DNA of 64,000 nucleotides from the NCBI GenBank assembly GCA_038229715.1, contig JBBROD010000012.1, forward strand, positions 8,139-72,138. The letters are read 5' to 3'. Below the pieces are notes generated by a model, which saw nothing but the letters and a program-made list of their open reading frames with translations, did not search any database and was not told where the DNA came from. Within the stretch, counting starts at the first letter, position 1, and each line of letters begins with the position of its first letter. This DNA is from JANMES01 sp038229715 (GTDB lineage Bacteria; Planctomycetota; Phycisphaerae; Tepidisphaerales; Tepidisphaeraceae). Below are positions 1-9,868 of this stretch, one piece after another. A program made the translations under genes and the position numbers.

Positions 1-2
1 TC

Positions 3-2693
3 GGCGAAGTGTGGTTCGCGTCTGGGCAGTCGAATATGCAGTGGGTCGCCGCCAAGTCCTCGTGCGCGAAGCTGGAGATTAAACCTCATGACGGCGTAGC
101 GCCCATCCGTGAGTTTCAAGTGACCAGTTGCTACGCCCAGCTGTTCCCCATCGAGCACGCCACGGGCGAATGGAAAAACGGCACTTACGGTGAGTACAGT
201 GCGATCGCACTTTCCTTTGCCAACACGCTGCAGCAGGAGCTTGACGTTCCGATCGGCATTTTGAACTGCTCGTTCAGCCAGACACAGATTCAAGCGTGGA
301 CCCCACGAGAAGGCTTCCGCGACGGGAAAGATGACTACACCAAGGCGATCTATCAGAACATTCTGGAGAGCGATCCGCGAACTCCCGAGCACAAAGCGGC
401 CTGGGAGAAGTACTATCAATCAGTAGAAGGCACCTTGAAGGAGAACGCCACGCGGGTTGAAAAGGGCGAAGCCGCCCAGCCGATCCCGAGTCCCACGCCG
501 GGGAACCTCCACGACAATCGCGACCCGACCTGGCTGTTCAATGCCCGCCTGAATCCCGTCATTCCCTACGCAGTCCACGGCGCGATCTGGAACCAGGGCT
601 ACGCCAACATGAGCGAAGGGTTTAACTATTACAACAATCTCCACAGCCTGATCCGCGGCTGGCGGATTGCGTGGGACAGACCGGAACTTCCGGTTTACTT
701 CCATCAATTCTACACCGCCGGCGACGGAAGCCCGTTGCCCGCGATCGGCGGTGCTAACGACATGCGATTCGCAACCTGGCTCGCACGCGACATCCCACAT
801 ACCGGAATGGCCAGCCAGATCGATATCGGCGGCGCGATCCACTATCGCGGCAAAGCTTTGCCCGGGCTCAGGCTCGCGCTGCAGGCGTTGAAACACGAGT
901 ATCCCGACACCATCCTCCGACAAATACAAGGTGGGCCGGCATTGACTAACGGCGTCGGCGGAAAGGCAGCTGACCTCATTGCTGATGGGCCGATGTTTAA
1001 GTCGTACACGGTCGATGGCAATAAGCTGATCGTCACGCTCGAACACGCTGGCGGCGGCTTGGTCGTCGCGGAAACCAAAACCAGCACGCATGAAGGGGAA
1101 AAGGACGGCTTTGAAAGGCCAATCGTCATTCCCGACGGCGAATCGCAGGTCAAACTATTCTACCTCGCCGATGAAAAACGAGTGTGGCATCCCGCGACGA
1201 TGAAAATCGACGGCGACAAGGTCATCCTGACCGCCGCCGGTGTTGCCTCGCCGCGCGGCGTTTCGTACGCTTCCGGGGGTATCGCTTGGCTGCCCAACCT
1301 GTATAACGCAGCAATGCTTCCGACGACGCCGTTCATCTACTACGACCAGAAGATGGTGACGGCGCAATCTTGGCCGGACCAGCATTTGCAAATCGCCGGT
1401 GAGGAAGCAGCACCCAACGTCTCTCAGCTTGAATACTTGCTGGGGAGGCTGCCGATTCTTTCATCGCAGTTTCGAGACAATGCGGTGTTGCAATCCGGCG
1501 AGCCAGTCATCATCTGGGGCGCGGCCGCACAGGGTTATTTGAAGGATATTCCTGATGACGCAGTCATTCGATTCAGTTTTAACGGAGTAAAGACATCGTT
1601 TCCGATCAACAAGACCGGCCCGAACGTCGTGAAGTTGTCGCCGGACGAAACCCGACGCGGGGACGAAGGACTTGAATGGCAGGTCACCCTGCCGCCCATG
1701 CCGGCCAGCAGCGAACCCAAAACGCTCACCGTTGAACTATTGATCGGCGAAAAGGTGATGCAGCAACGCATTTGCAAGAACATCGTCATCGGCGACGTTT
1801 GGTACGTCTCCCTGCCGGGCATGGCCGCCGAGAAAGCCAAGAAGACAGCAGCTGCAGAAGAAGTAGTTGTAGCCCCAATGGGCGATGTTCGAGTGATGAC
1901 GCGCGGCTCAAAGTCGTCGACGATGAATTATCCATCCCGCTATACCGTATCGGTTTCAGAGAACCCTGACAGCCGTTTCGGCGCTGATTGGAATTCCGCC
2001 GGCGACAGTTTGGCCGGTTTCCTGGGCAAGCAGATTTACGCCCGCACTAAGCAGCCGGTGGGGATCATCTGCATGCAGAACTCCGCGGGTAAGGAAGAGG
2101 TGAATCCGTCCCTTAAGAGCTGGATTCCATTCATCGGTCTTAAGGATGCGCCAAGCCTGATGTCCGATTACAAGACGCTTGCCGCCGTCTCGCCGGGCAA
2201 TGCGTTCTTCGACGCGAACGCCCGCCGTTACGTTGATGCATGGAAGGTGTACTGGTCGGATTACATTCCGACGATGATCGAGACCAAGGCGATTCCAGAC
2301 GGCGTAGCGTGGGGTACGTATCCGAAATTGTCGTCCGAAGCCAAAACAGAGGCCTCGCAATCCTACAACTTGATGACGCACTCGTTCACGCCTACGGCAT
2401 TGAAGGGAATCATCTTCGTCACGGGTCCTGACATGTTTACCGAAGATCAGGGCGCCAACTTTGGGGAACAGTTGTCAGCTTTGGCCAACTGCTGGCGTAC
2501 CCGGTTTAGATCTCCAAAGGCGAGATTCTTTTTCACCGTCCCAGACAAGAAACTCGCGCCCAAGATCACCGCGCCCGGGAAAATCGACGGCCCGAGCACC
2601 GCGATCCCCGTAAACCAATGGCCCTCCACGGACAAAACCGGCCAGCAAGTACACAAGATACTTGAGCAGGCCGTCTCCGATGTTTACCGTTAA
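3..2693 (+). CDS. Two-module SASA (sialate O-acetylesterase-like) protein, 5' partial
   Basis: The reading frame is open at the window edge, so the true start lies upstream. It begins inside the esterase signature: GEVWFASGQSNMQW holds the GQSNM nucleophile-serine motif. A WNQG block near residue 195 and an AIHYRGK segment near residue 280 match the second and third SASA blocks, but the usual Asp before the His (D-I-H-P) is Ala here. From about residue 475 a second module starts with the typical N-terminal beta-domain (FRDNAVLQSGEPVIIWG). Its expected GDVWLxxGQSNM block reads GDVWYVSLPGMA, so the nucleophile is gone and this half is probably non-catalytic. Family members remove O-acetyl groups from sialic acids or other acetylated glycans outside the cytoplasm. 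Two further secreted glycan-active genes follow on the same strand. The family call is firm; the substrate is unknown. Confidence 0.85.
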   Translation, partial: GEVWFASGQSNMQWVAAKSSCAKLEIKPHDGVAPIREFQVTSCYAQLFPIEHATGEWKNGTYGEYSAIALSFANTLQQELDVPIGILNCSFSQTQIQAWTPREGFRDGKDDYTKAIYQNILESDPRTPEHKAAWEKYYQSVEGTLKENATRVEKGEAAQPIPSPTPGNLHDNRDPTWLFNARLNPVIPYAVHGAIWNQGYANMSEGFNYYNNLHSLIRGWRIAWDRPELPVYFHQFYTAGDGSPLPAIGGANDMRFATWLARDIPHTGMASQIDIGGAIHYRGKALPGLRLALQALKHEYPDTILRQIQGGPALTNGVGGKAADLIADGPMFKSYTVDGNKLIVTLEHAGGGLVVAETKTSTHEGEKDGFERPIVIPDGESQVKLFYLADEKRVWHPATMKIDGDKVILTAAGVASPRGVSYASGGIAWLPNLYNAAMLPTTPFIYYDQKMVTAQSWPDQHLQIAGEEAAPNVSQLEYLLGRLPILSSQFRDNAVLQSGEPVIIWGAAAQGYLKDIPDDAVIRFSFNGVKTSFPINKTGPNVVKLSPDETRRGDEGLEWQVTLPPMPASSEPKTLTVELLIGEKVMQQRICKNIVIGDVWYVSLPGMAAEKAKKTAAAEEVVVAPMGDVRVMTRGSKSSTMNYPSRYTVSVSENPDSRFGADWNSAGDSLAGFLGKQIYARTKQPVGIICMQNSAGKEEVNPSLKSWIPFIGLKDAPSLMSDYKTLAAVSPGNAFFDANARRYVDAWKVYWSDYIPTMIETKAIPDGVAWGTYPKLSSEAKTEASQSYNLMTHSFTPTALKGIIFVTGPDMFTEDQGANFGEQLSALANCWRTRFRSPKARFFFTVPDKKLAPKITAPGKIDGPSTAIPVNQWPSTDKTGQQVHKILEQAVSDVYR

Positions 2694-2885
2694 CGTGGAA
2701 CAGAGATGTGAGCGACCGTCTGCACCGCTCAGGATCAGGAATGACCTGCGGACGGTGATCAAAAGTTTGTAGGTGAGCACGCCTCACGAAGAAGCGGCCC
2801 TGCTTTGCAGATGGTTGACTAATTAGAACCAGCAACGACCCTTGCCTATTGGAAGTGAACGGTCGATCCGCCAGGAGAAAAGAAC

Positions 2886-4403
2886 TTGCCCCAGCTTAAC
2901 TTATCCCTGCTGAGCGATTCCATTCACTGGCACCAACGCCTCGGTTTGAACGGAATTACAATGTTCTGGATGGGCTTGTTCCTCTGCGCCACTTACTGCT
3001 GCCTTGAAGTGGGTGCGGCCACTCCGAATAAGACTTTAGCCGATACAGTGTACGAGCCTGCCAAGGATTCCTTCTATCGCAAGACGCAGGTCTTTGCGAC
3101 ATGGATCATGATCTGGAATGGTTCGACCGAGAAAGGTTGGTGGAAGGCGTCCGATTACCATGGCTGCAAGGTCGAGGTAGACGGCACTTGGCAATCCATC
3201 GATTGGAACAACAAGAGACACATCGACACGTACTGCCAGTCCATGCTGGACGCGGGCATCAACGTTATCCTGGTCGACTTCACCAATGGTTTTCGGTGGC
3301 AATGGCAGGCCGAGCGCGTCCAGCAGTTCTGTCATGATCACGGCATGAAATTCGCCGTGGCTTTCAATCCACAGGGCGGGAAAGAAATGGAAGTTGGCTG
3401 CGAGGCGATCTGGCAGCAATACGCGGCACCGGGCAAACCGCTGTCCGATAGCTATCTTTACAAGGACGGCAAGCCGCTGATCTTGCTCTATACAACGCGT
3501 GAGGGGTACAAAGGCAGCCTCGCGACAGAGGGGTCCTTTCGCACGAAATTCTCGACCGCCTGGGCCTCTGGTGAGGACTCAGAAAAGGACAAGTGGGGAT
3601 GGCAACTCGATCCCGCAGTCGGTCCTGTCGCCTCGAAGGAGGCCATGTACTTAACCAGTTCCGTTAAGTTTGGAAGCCCCAAAACCCAGCCGGATGAATG
3701 GAGGCGAAATCTCTCCTGGCTGGACTACGGCATGATCATTGCCCGACGAAACAGCCCGAAATATGTGATCGTTGGATCCTTCGACGACGTGCATGAACGC
3801 AACGCGTGGCTGATCGCTGACACGGAAAACGCCCCTGCGGGCTGGCAAATGCGGGACAAAAAAGGAGCCATCAGTCCCGACGCCTATTACACCCGCGTCC
3901 GTGAATGGTTAAAGCGTAGCCCCTCCAGTGTTGAAGGCGGCTTGATCCCGGACGGCGCTTATCTGGTCCGTTGCTCGAACGGCAACCTTCTTGGAGCGAA
4001 GGAGATTCGACAGGCGAATTCGGAGGCCATGCTTACCCCTTACCGCGAGAGCATTGACGGTCTCATCTGGTTTTATCATCTCGGCGGAAACGATTATCGA
4101 CTGGTCAAACTGAATGCAGGAATGTCCTTGGAATCGAAGAATTCCAACATCATCCTTAACTTAGACAGTAAGTCAGCCGCACAACGATGGAGACTTGAAA
4201 AGAACGAGCTGGGGTTTCGCTTTCTGAACCAAGCTAGCGGGGAGGCCCTTGCTTATTCCGTCGCCAATGTCATCACGGAAGCGCGAAGCGACTCTTCGTC
4301 CGTTCAGTTTTGGTCCGTGATCAAACAAGCCACCGTTGATGAACTTCAGGACAAGCCGGAAGGCGCACCCAAGACAGGAGCGCAAAACCCAGCCGGTAAG
4401 TAA
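2886..4403 (+). CDS. Secreted glycoside-hydrolase-like TIM-barrel protein with C-terminal ricin-type lectin-like domain
   Basis: 505 residues. The start is TTG, supported by AGGAG eight bases upstream; an in-frame ATG at 2961 lacks a good ribosome site. The first 45 residues hold a long n-region and a hydrophobic stretch (MFWMGLFLCATYCC) ending in VGAA, consistent with a secretion signal. Residues about 55-330 contain WWKASDY, DAGINVILVDFTNG and KFAVAFNP, the pattern of GH71/GH99-like or DUF5010-like barrels in which each strand ends in an acidic residue. Residues about 345-475 look like a beta-trefoil lectin, with SAAQRWRLEKNELG resembling the QxW repeats of ricin-type domains. It lies between two SASA esterases, which suggests degradation of a shared glycan. 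Catalytic residues cannot be assigned by eye, and the exact family is an inference. Confidence 0.6.
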   Translation: MPQLNLSLLSDSIHWHQRLGLNGITMFWMGLFLCATYCCLEVGAATPNKTLADTVYEPAKDSFYRKTQVFATWIMIWNGSTEKGWWKASDYHGCKVEVDGTWQSIDWNNKRHIDTYCQSMLDAGINVILVDFTNGFRWQWQAERVQQFCHDHGMKFAVAFNPQGGKEMEVGCEAIWQQYAAPGKPLSDSYLYKDGKPLILLYTTREGYKGSLATEGSFRTKFSTAWASGEDSEKDKWGWQLDPAVGPVASKEAMYLTSSVKFGSPKTQPDEWRRNLSWLDYGMIIARRNSPKYVIVGSFDDVHERNAWLIADTENAPAGWQMRDKKGAISPDAYYTRVREWLKRSPSSVEGGLIPDGAYLVRCSNGNLLGAKEIRQANSEAMLTPYRESIDGLIWFYHLGGNDYRLVKLNAGMSLESKNSNIILNLDSKSAAQRWRLEKNELGFRFLNQASGEALAYSVANVITEARSDSSSVQFWSVIKQATVDELQDKPEGAPKTGAQNPAGK

Positions 4404-4609
4404 ACTTATTGACTCAGAGATTCAAAAGGTTTTGCTCACCAGGTCACACTGGCGGATTCAATCGGGTAGCATCACACCGGCGAACTTTCCGTCCGCGATT
4501 TTCGCAGTCGTGCGGTTTATCGCCAGTCGAGTTTTGCCGAATTGATGATGCGTTTGATGTCGGTCGCAATTAAATTACAGTTCCTGCGGTTTAAGAATTT
4601 GGAGTTGAC

Positions 4610-6502
4610 ATGCCCAGATCATTCATGCTTTATTGTTGGATGGCTTTGATCGCAATCACGATCGCTACCGGACCGGCTCAGGCCGGTCTGAAAACCTTGC
4701 CCAAGGGTGAATCGGTGATCGAAACGCCGGCGATCGGAGCGGGGCTTTGCGTCGACAACTTGTTTCAATCGAACATGGTCCTCCAGCGCGACAAGCCGAT
4801 CTCAATCTGGGGTTGGGCCGCCGCGGGGGAAATCGTCACAGTGACGTTCGACGGCAAAGAGCAGTCCGCCACTGCTGCACAGGACCGTACTTGGAAGGTG
4901 ACATTCCCCGCGTTACCCGCCAGCGAGCAGCCGCGCGTGATGATTGTTCAGGGCAAGGATCAGAAGCTAACACTGGAGAACATCCTGCTCGGCGATGTCT
5001 GGCTGGCCGGTGGACAGAGCAACATGGAGTTCCCGACCGAAAGAATCGACAACGGCGACCTCGAACTCGCGTCGGCCAACTTTCCAAATGTCCGCCTGCT
5101 GACGATTCCGCAAAACGTAAATCAGGAACCGGTCAACGTCTTTCCACGGATTGAGGAGTGGAGCGATTGGTCGAAACAACATTTCCATAAAGGGTTTTGG
5201 GAAGTCTGCACGCCCGAATCAGCGCGCGAGTTTTCCGGCATCGCCTATATTTTTGCCCGTCGGCTTTACATGGCTACGCACATTCCACAGGGCGTGATCA
5301 ACATCTCGCGCGGCGGGACGGCCGTTGAGACATGGACGCCGATCGGCGTGCTCAGGTCTATCGACACGCCGGAGGTTAAGGCGTTGCTGGCCGGGTGGGA
5401 CACCAAGGTCGCCCAATGGGATCCCAAGGTCGACCTGCAGCAGCGGATCGATCGCTTGCACGAGCGGATCAAGTCGGGCAAGGCACCTGCCGATGCAAAA
5501 GACCCAACCGAACTTGCACCCGGACCGACAGTCGACATGAATCGCCCGGGCAACTGCTTTGGTGGTATGTTCGGGCCGATCAGTGGATTACGGGTCAAGG
5601 GTGCGATTTGGCATCAAGGCTACAACAACGCATTCGGTGAAGAAACTACCAACGGCGACATGTACCGCCAAATCTTGCCCCACATGATCGCCGCCTGGCG
5701 TGAAGCGGTCGGCGATCCGGAAATGGCATTCGGCATCATCTCGCTCTGCACCGATGGTGAGCCGCAATCGCTCGAAAAGTTTTCAACCGGGTTGGCTGAC
5801 AACGGCTGCTACATCCGCGAAGCCCAGTTCCAGACTTTCCTCGATCTGCGTAAGGCCGGCGATAAAAACATAGGCTACGCAAGCAGCTACGATCTGCGGC
5901 GGAATTGGTACCACCCGCAGATCAAAATACCAGCCGGCGAACGCATCGCCCGCTGGGCGATGGCGACTCAGTACGGTTCACAAATCCATTGGCTTGCGCC
6001 AATGGTTAAAGAAATGAAACTGGAGGACGGAAAGATCGTCCTGCAAATCGACGGCGACGCCGGTCCCTACAACGACGGCCCGATTTACGGTTTTTCCATT
6101 GCCGGCGACGACCGCAAGTTCTACCCTGCAACGGCTGGCTACCCAATGGTCGACGGGAAATCGACGAGTCACAACGTGATCCTGTTATCATCGCCGATGG
6201 TCGCCAATCCCAAACAATATCGATTCGCGTGGAACCGCAACCCGATGGCAAACCTGAAATCGACCGATCACACCGATCTGCCGATGCCCATCTCACGCAG
6301 CGACCATTGGACGATGAACGACCTGTACGAATCGTATGTGGGAAAGAAATCTCAGTCCCCCACCTCACTCGATCGTCAGGAACGTAACGCATTAAACAAG
6401 GCTTTACAGGCGGCTGATACCGCAAGGCTTGTTGAAGAGGCAAAAGCGTTCATACGCGACCATGAATCACCGAACACACACGCCAAGAATAAAGGGAAAT
6501 AA
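4610..6502 (+). CDS. Secreted sialate O-acetylesterase family protein
   Basis: 630 residues from an ATG preceded by GGAG. Residues 1-25 form a signal peptide ending AQA. Residues 45-125 are the beta-sandwich typical of the family (LFQSNMVLQRDKPISIWGW), followed by LLGDVWLAGGQSNMEF with the likely nucleophile at Ser137. AIWHQGYNN near residue 335 is the second conserved block. The C-terminal block reads NWYHPQIKIPAGERIARWA, where His is kept but the usual preceding Asp is Tyr; the same loss is seen in the esterase upstream, so the acid may come from elsewhere. The last 50 residues are polar and probably flexible. The next gene starts two bases after this stop, so the two are very likely co-transcribed. 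The protein probably deacetylates an extracellular glycan. Confidence 0.9.
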   Translation: MPRSFMLYCWMALIAITIATGPAQAGLKTLPKGESVIETPAIGAGLCVDNLFQSNMVLQRDKPISIWGWAAAGEIVTVTFDGKEQSATAAQDRTWKVTFPALPASEQPRVMIVQGKDQKLTLENILLGDVWLAGGQSNMEFPTERIDNGDLELASANFPNVRLLTIPQNVNQEPVNVFPRIEEWSDWSKQHFHKGFWEVCTPESAREFSGIAYIFARRLYMATHIPQGVINISRGGTAVETWTPIGVLRSIDTPEVKALLAGWDTKVAQWDPKVDLQQRIDRLHERIKSGKAPADAKDPTELAPGPTVDMNRPGNCFGGMFGPISGLRVKGAIWHQGYNNAFGEETTNGDMYRQILPHMIAAWREAVGDPEMAFGIISLCTDGEPQSLEKFSTGLADNGCYIREAQFQTFLDLRKAGDKNIGYASSYDLRRNWYHPQIKIPAGERIARWAMATQYGSQIHWLAPMVKEMKLEDGKIVLQIDGDAGPYNDGPIYGFSIAGDDRKFYPATAGYPMVDGKSTSHNVILLSSPMVANPKQYRFAWNRNPMANLKSTDHTDLPMPISRSDHWTMNDLYESYVGKKSQSPTSLDRQERNALNKALQAADTARLVEEAKAFIRDHESPNTHAKNKGK

Positions 6503-6504
6503 CT

Positions 6505-7569
6505 GTGATTGAAACCGGCTATATCGCGGCGAGACTAATCGGGCTGTTGATCGTTTTACTTTTCTGCCAGTCCGCAACGGCGGATACAACGCAGCCGTCT
6601 GCGACTACTGATTCGAACAGCAATTCAAATCCGAAACCGACTCACGGACTCGTCGGGCTTCGCCCGCTGCCCCGAACCGAAGCCGACCTCAAAAGCTCAC
6701 ACGGCGGTCCGTGGGCCGGCCTGCCGACCTACGAGCAGCAAAAGGGGAACTATCCTTTCGTCGCCGACAATCTGGATGTGGTTTCCCAGTGGATGGAAGG
6801 AGACTTCAAAACCAAACGAGGTTTCTTCGAATATTACTGGGGATTGGACCCGATCCACGACAGCCTCGTCCCCGAGGAAAGCCCGCTGGTCAAGGAAATC
6901 CACGACTGGGAATCCAAAAGCGGCGAGATCGAGCACATCCTGATCTGTCGTGAGTACGATCTGGCGATCCATCGAGGCTACAAAAATGCCAAGCCAGGCC
7001 CGTTCAAAGAAGACACGCGGATTCTCTTTGCTGAGGACGTCGACCAGATCCGCAAACTCTTTCGCGACGCGCATCAGAAGGGACTGCTCAAGCACGACAA
7101 CTACAAGCTGATTCAGATGGTGCAGCAACCTTCATTCTTTGCTGACGACGAGCGGGTGCATCCCATCATTGCAAAATTTGACGGGGTTACGCTGGAAGTT
7201 CACCAGTTTAACCGGCATTGGCCTTTGGAAAAAGGTTGGGTCAAACCCGCCAAGGTGGTTAGCGGCGCGAAATGGACGATCGCGCAGGGCAAGGAATACA
7301 TCTTCTACTTCGGCCCGATTATGTGGAAAGAGAAACGGTATTCCCCGTTCATCGAGCGCGATTGGCTCAGAACGTACTGGGCCGCCGGTCTGCCCAAGCA
7401 GGACCCGTTGGTCCATTACTACTTAAATATTTTCCCCAATGAGTCCGGCCGCGGGCGTCCGGTCGGTCCGGAGGCGGATCCGCATTCAGACCTCGGTTTC
7501 ACGAAGTGGCTGATCGAGGAGATCAAAGGCATTCCGCATCCCAAGGATGACAAACCCGCCGGCAACTAA
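6505..7569 (+). CDS. Secreted protein of unknown function
   Basis: 354 residues from a GTG start two bases after the preceding stop. Residues 1-26 form a signal peptide (LIGLLIVLLFCQSATA) followed by an Asn/Ser/Thr-rich linker. The remainder is rich in Trp, Tyr and His: GGPWAGLPTY, FFEYYWGLDP, VHQFNRHWPLEKGW, YIFYFGPIMW and HYYLNIFPN. Such spacing recalls barrel glycosidases, but I do not recognise a family and see no clear catalytic pair. Its tight linkage to the SASA esterase suggests a role in the same extracellular glycan pathway. It is followed by a convergent gene, so it ends this + strand group. Confidence 0.7.
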   Translation: MIETGYIAARLIGLLIVLLFCQSATADTTQPSATTDSNSNSNPKPTHGLVGLRPLPRTEADLKSSHGGPWAGLPTYEQQKGNYPFVADNLDVVSQWMEGDFKTKRGFFEYYWGLDPIHDSLVPEESPLVKEIHDWESKSGEIEHILICREYDLAIHRGYKNAKPGPFKEDTRILFAEDVDQIRKLFRDAHQKGLLKHDNYKLIQMVQQPSFFADDERVHPIIAKFDGVTLEVHQFNRHWPLEKGWVKPAKVVSGAKWTIAQGKEYIFYFGPIMWKEKRYSPFIERDWLRTYWAAGLPKQDPLVHYYLNIFPNESGRGRPVGPEADPHSDLGFTKWLIEEIKGIPHPKDDKPAGN

Positions 7570-7618
7570 CGGCCGTTCGGGCAGGCGATTTAACCGGATA
7601 AATCAGCGCGAAAGTGAA

Positions 7619-8809
7619 TCACTTTTGAAGCGCCCGCCGCGAGTCTTCAAACGCGTCGGCGGCCATCTGCAGGTCTTGCGGCGTGTGGGCGGCGGATACC
7701 TGCGTGCGGATGCGGGCTTTGCCCATCGGCACGACCGGGTAGCTGAACGCCACGACGTAAACGCCCCGTTCGAGCATCAATTCCGCCATCCGAACCGCGA
7801 CCGATGCGTCGCCGAACATGACGGGGATGATCGGATGCTCGCCGGGCAGCAGGTCGAACCCTTTACGCGTCATCGCCTCGCGGAATAGCCGGGTGTTGTC
7901 GATCAACCGATGGCGAAGCGCTCCGCTTTCGGTGACCAGCCGAATCGCCTCGCGCGAACCGCCGACGATTGGCGGCGGGAGCGTATTGCTGAACAAGTAC
8001 GGGCGGCTCCGCTGGCGGAGCAAGTCGATCATCACCTGCCGGCCGCTCGTGTATCCACCGCTTGCGCCGCCGAGCGCCTTGCCCAGCGTACCGGTGATGA
8101 TGTCAATCCGTTCGGTCACGCCAAACCGCTCCGGCGTGCCGCAGCCGTGCTCGCCGATGAAACCGACGGCATGCGAGTCGTCCACCATCACCATCGCGCT
8201 AAACTTATCCGCCAGATCGCAAATCGCGGGAAGGTTGGCGAACGAACCGTCCATCGAGAACACGCCGTCCGTCGCGATCAGGATCGTTCGCGCCCCGCCG
8301 GATTGGGCCGCCTGCAGTTGCGCACGCAGAACGTCGATGTTGTTGTTCTTGTAGCGAAACCGCTTGGCCTTACAAAGGCGGATACCGTCGATGATCGACG
8401 CGTGATTCAGTTCATCGGAGACGATCGCGTCCTCTTCACCGAGCAGCGTCTCAAACAGTCCGCCGTTGGCGTCGAAGCAGGAGGAGTAAAGAATGGTATC
8501 ATCGGTGCCCAAAAACCGGCTGAGTTCCTGCTCCAGATCGCGGTGGTTCTGCTGCGTGCCGCAGATGAACCGAACCGACGCCATGCCATATCCCCAGCGG
8601 TCCAGCGCGTCGTGGGCGGCCTTGATGATCCGCGGATGATCGGCCAGTCCAAGGTAATTGTTGGCGCACAGATTCAAAACCGATCGCCCGCCGGCCACGC
8701 CTACGTGCGCCTGTTGCGGCGACACGATCATTCGCTCGCGCTTGGTCAAACCGGCGGAATCGATCTCGCTTAGAACCTGTTGAAAGTGCTGTTTGATCCG
8801 GTCGTTCAT
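7619..8809 (-). CDS. kbl: 2-amino-3-ketobutyrate coenzyme A ligase (glycine C-acetyltransferase)
   Basis: 396 residues, the usual length for this PLP enzyme of the alpha-oxoamine synthase family. It carries LNLCANNYLGLADHPR near the N-terminus, the VDDSHAVGFIGEHGCGTPE block, and TLGKALGGASGG with the PLP lysine at residue 244. The enzyme converts 2-amino-3-ketobutyrate plus CoA to glycine and acetyl-CoA in the cytoplasm. It starts six bases after the stop of the tdh-like gene, giving the classical tdh-kbl pair. 7-keto-8-aminopelargonate synthase (BioF) is the nearest alternative, but the tdh linkage and the overall match favour Kbl. Confidence 0.95.
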   Translation of the reverse strand: MNDRIKQHFQQVLSEIDSAGLTKRERMIVSPQQAHVGVAGGRSVLNLCANNYLGLADHPRIIKAAHDALDRWGYGMASVRFICGTQQNHRDLEQELSRFLGTDDTILYSSCFDANGGLFETLLGEEDAIVSDELNHASIIDGIRLCKAKRFRYKNNNIDVLRAQLQAAQSGGARTILIATDGVFSMDGSFANLPAICDLADKFSAMVMVDDSHAVGFIGEHGCGTPERFGVTERIDIITGTLGKALGGASGGYTSGRQVMIDLLRQRSRPYLFSNTLPPPIVGGSREAIRLVTESGALRHRLIDNTRLFREAMTRKGFDLLPGEHPIIPVMFGDASVAVRMAELMLERGVYVVAFSYPVVPMGKARIRTQVSAAHTPQDLQMAADAFEDSRRALQK

Positions 8810-8815
8810 CCCCGT

Positions 8816-9868
8816 TTATCCTTCCGCCCACGTGAGGACGACCTTGCCGCTTTCGCCGGACTTCATCGCGGCGAATCCTTTTTCAAATTCGGTGTAATGC
8901 AGCCGGTGCGTAATCACCGGCTCGATGTTCAGGCCGCTCTGCAGCATCACGGTCATCTTGTACCAGGTTTCGTACATCTCTCTGCCGTAGATGCCTTTAA
9001 TCGTGAGCATGTTGAAGATGACCGAGTTCCAATCGATGCTCATCTCCCCGCCGGACGGAATGCCCAGCATCGCGATGCGCCCGCCGTGACACATCGCCGC
9101 GATCATCTCGCGGAACGCCTGCGGATTGCCGCTCATTTCCAACCCAACATCAAACCCTTCCTTCATACCCAGTTGCTTCTGCACATCTGGCAGTTTTTGC
9201 GAACGGACATCGACGGTGACATCGGCCCCCATCTTCCGGGCCAGATCAAGGCGGTACGGATTCACATCGGTGACGACGACAAACCGCGCCCCCGCGTGTT
9301 TCACCACCGCCGCCGCCATGCAGCCGATCGGGCCGGCGCCGGTGATCAGCACGTCTTCACCCAGAACATCAAATGAGAGCGCCGTATGCACCGCGTTGCC
9401 GAACGGATCGAAGATCGACTGCACATCCCGCGAGATCGGCGGGTGCGGCTGGTGCTGATGCTCATGCACCCACACATTAGTCACCGGCAATGCGATGTAC
9501 TCCGCGAATGCGCCCGTGCGGTTTACGCCAACGCCCTTGGTGTCTTTGCACAAATGCCTGCGCCCTGCCAGGCAGTTGCGACATCGGCCGCAAACTAAAT
9601 GGCCTTCGCCGCTGACGATATCGCCCTCATAAAAGTCATGAACATTCGCGCCAACACCGACAATCTTGCCCACGAATTCATGGCCGACGACCATCGGCAC
9701 GGGGATGGTTTTTTTCGCCCACGCATCCCAGTTGTAAATGTGAAGGTCCGTTCCACAAATGCCGGTTCGCAGCACCTTGATCAGGACGTCGTTAATCCCA
9801 ATCGTTGGTTCGGGTACATCGCTGAGCCACAGGCCCGGCTTGGATTCTTGTTTGACCAGCGCTTTCAT
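8816..9868 (-). CDS. tdh: L-threonine 3-dehydrogenase
   Basis: 350 residues from the ATG that gives MKALVKQ; a longer upstream reading frame has no family support. It is a zinc-dependent medium-chain dehydrogenase: Cys38 in TGICGTDLHIYNWDAW and His63-Glu64 in GHEFVG bind the catalytic zinc, and Cys93, Cys96, Cys99 and Cys107 form the structural zinc site. ITGAGPIGCMAAAV is the NAD-binding Rossmann loop. It oxidises threonine to 2-amino-3-ketobutyrate, the substrate of the adjacent kbl product, so the pair turns threonine into glycine and acetyl-CoA. GGAAAG about ten bases before the ATG may be the ribosome site. Confidence 0.95.
   Translation of the reverse strand: MKALVKQESKPGLWLSDVPEPTIGINDVLIKVLRTGICGTDLHIYNWDAWAKKTIPVPMVVGHEFVGKIVGVGANVHDFYEGDIVSGEGHLVCGRCRNCLAGRRHLCKDTKGVGVNRTGAFAEYIALPVTNVWVHEHQHQPHPPISRDVQSIFDPFGNAVHTALSFDVLGEDVLITGAGPIGCMAAAVVKHAGARFVVVTDVNPYRLDLARKMGADVTVDVRSQKLPDVQKQLGMKEGFDVGLEMSGNPQAFREMIAAMCHGGRIAMLGIPSGGEMSIDWNSVIFNMLTIKGIYGREMYETWYKMTVMLQSGLNIEPVITHRLHYTEFEKGFAAMKSGESGKVVLTWAEG

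Noticed and set aside
7910..8773. 287-codon + strand frame opposite kbl
   Set aside because: Antisense to a certain enzyme gene; product has no family features.
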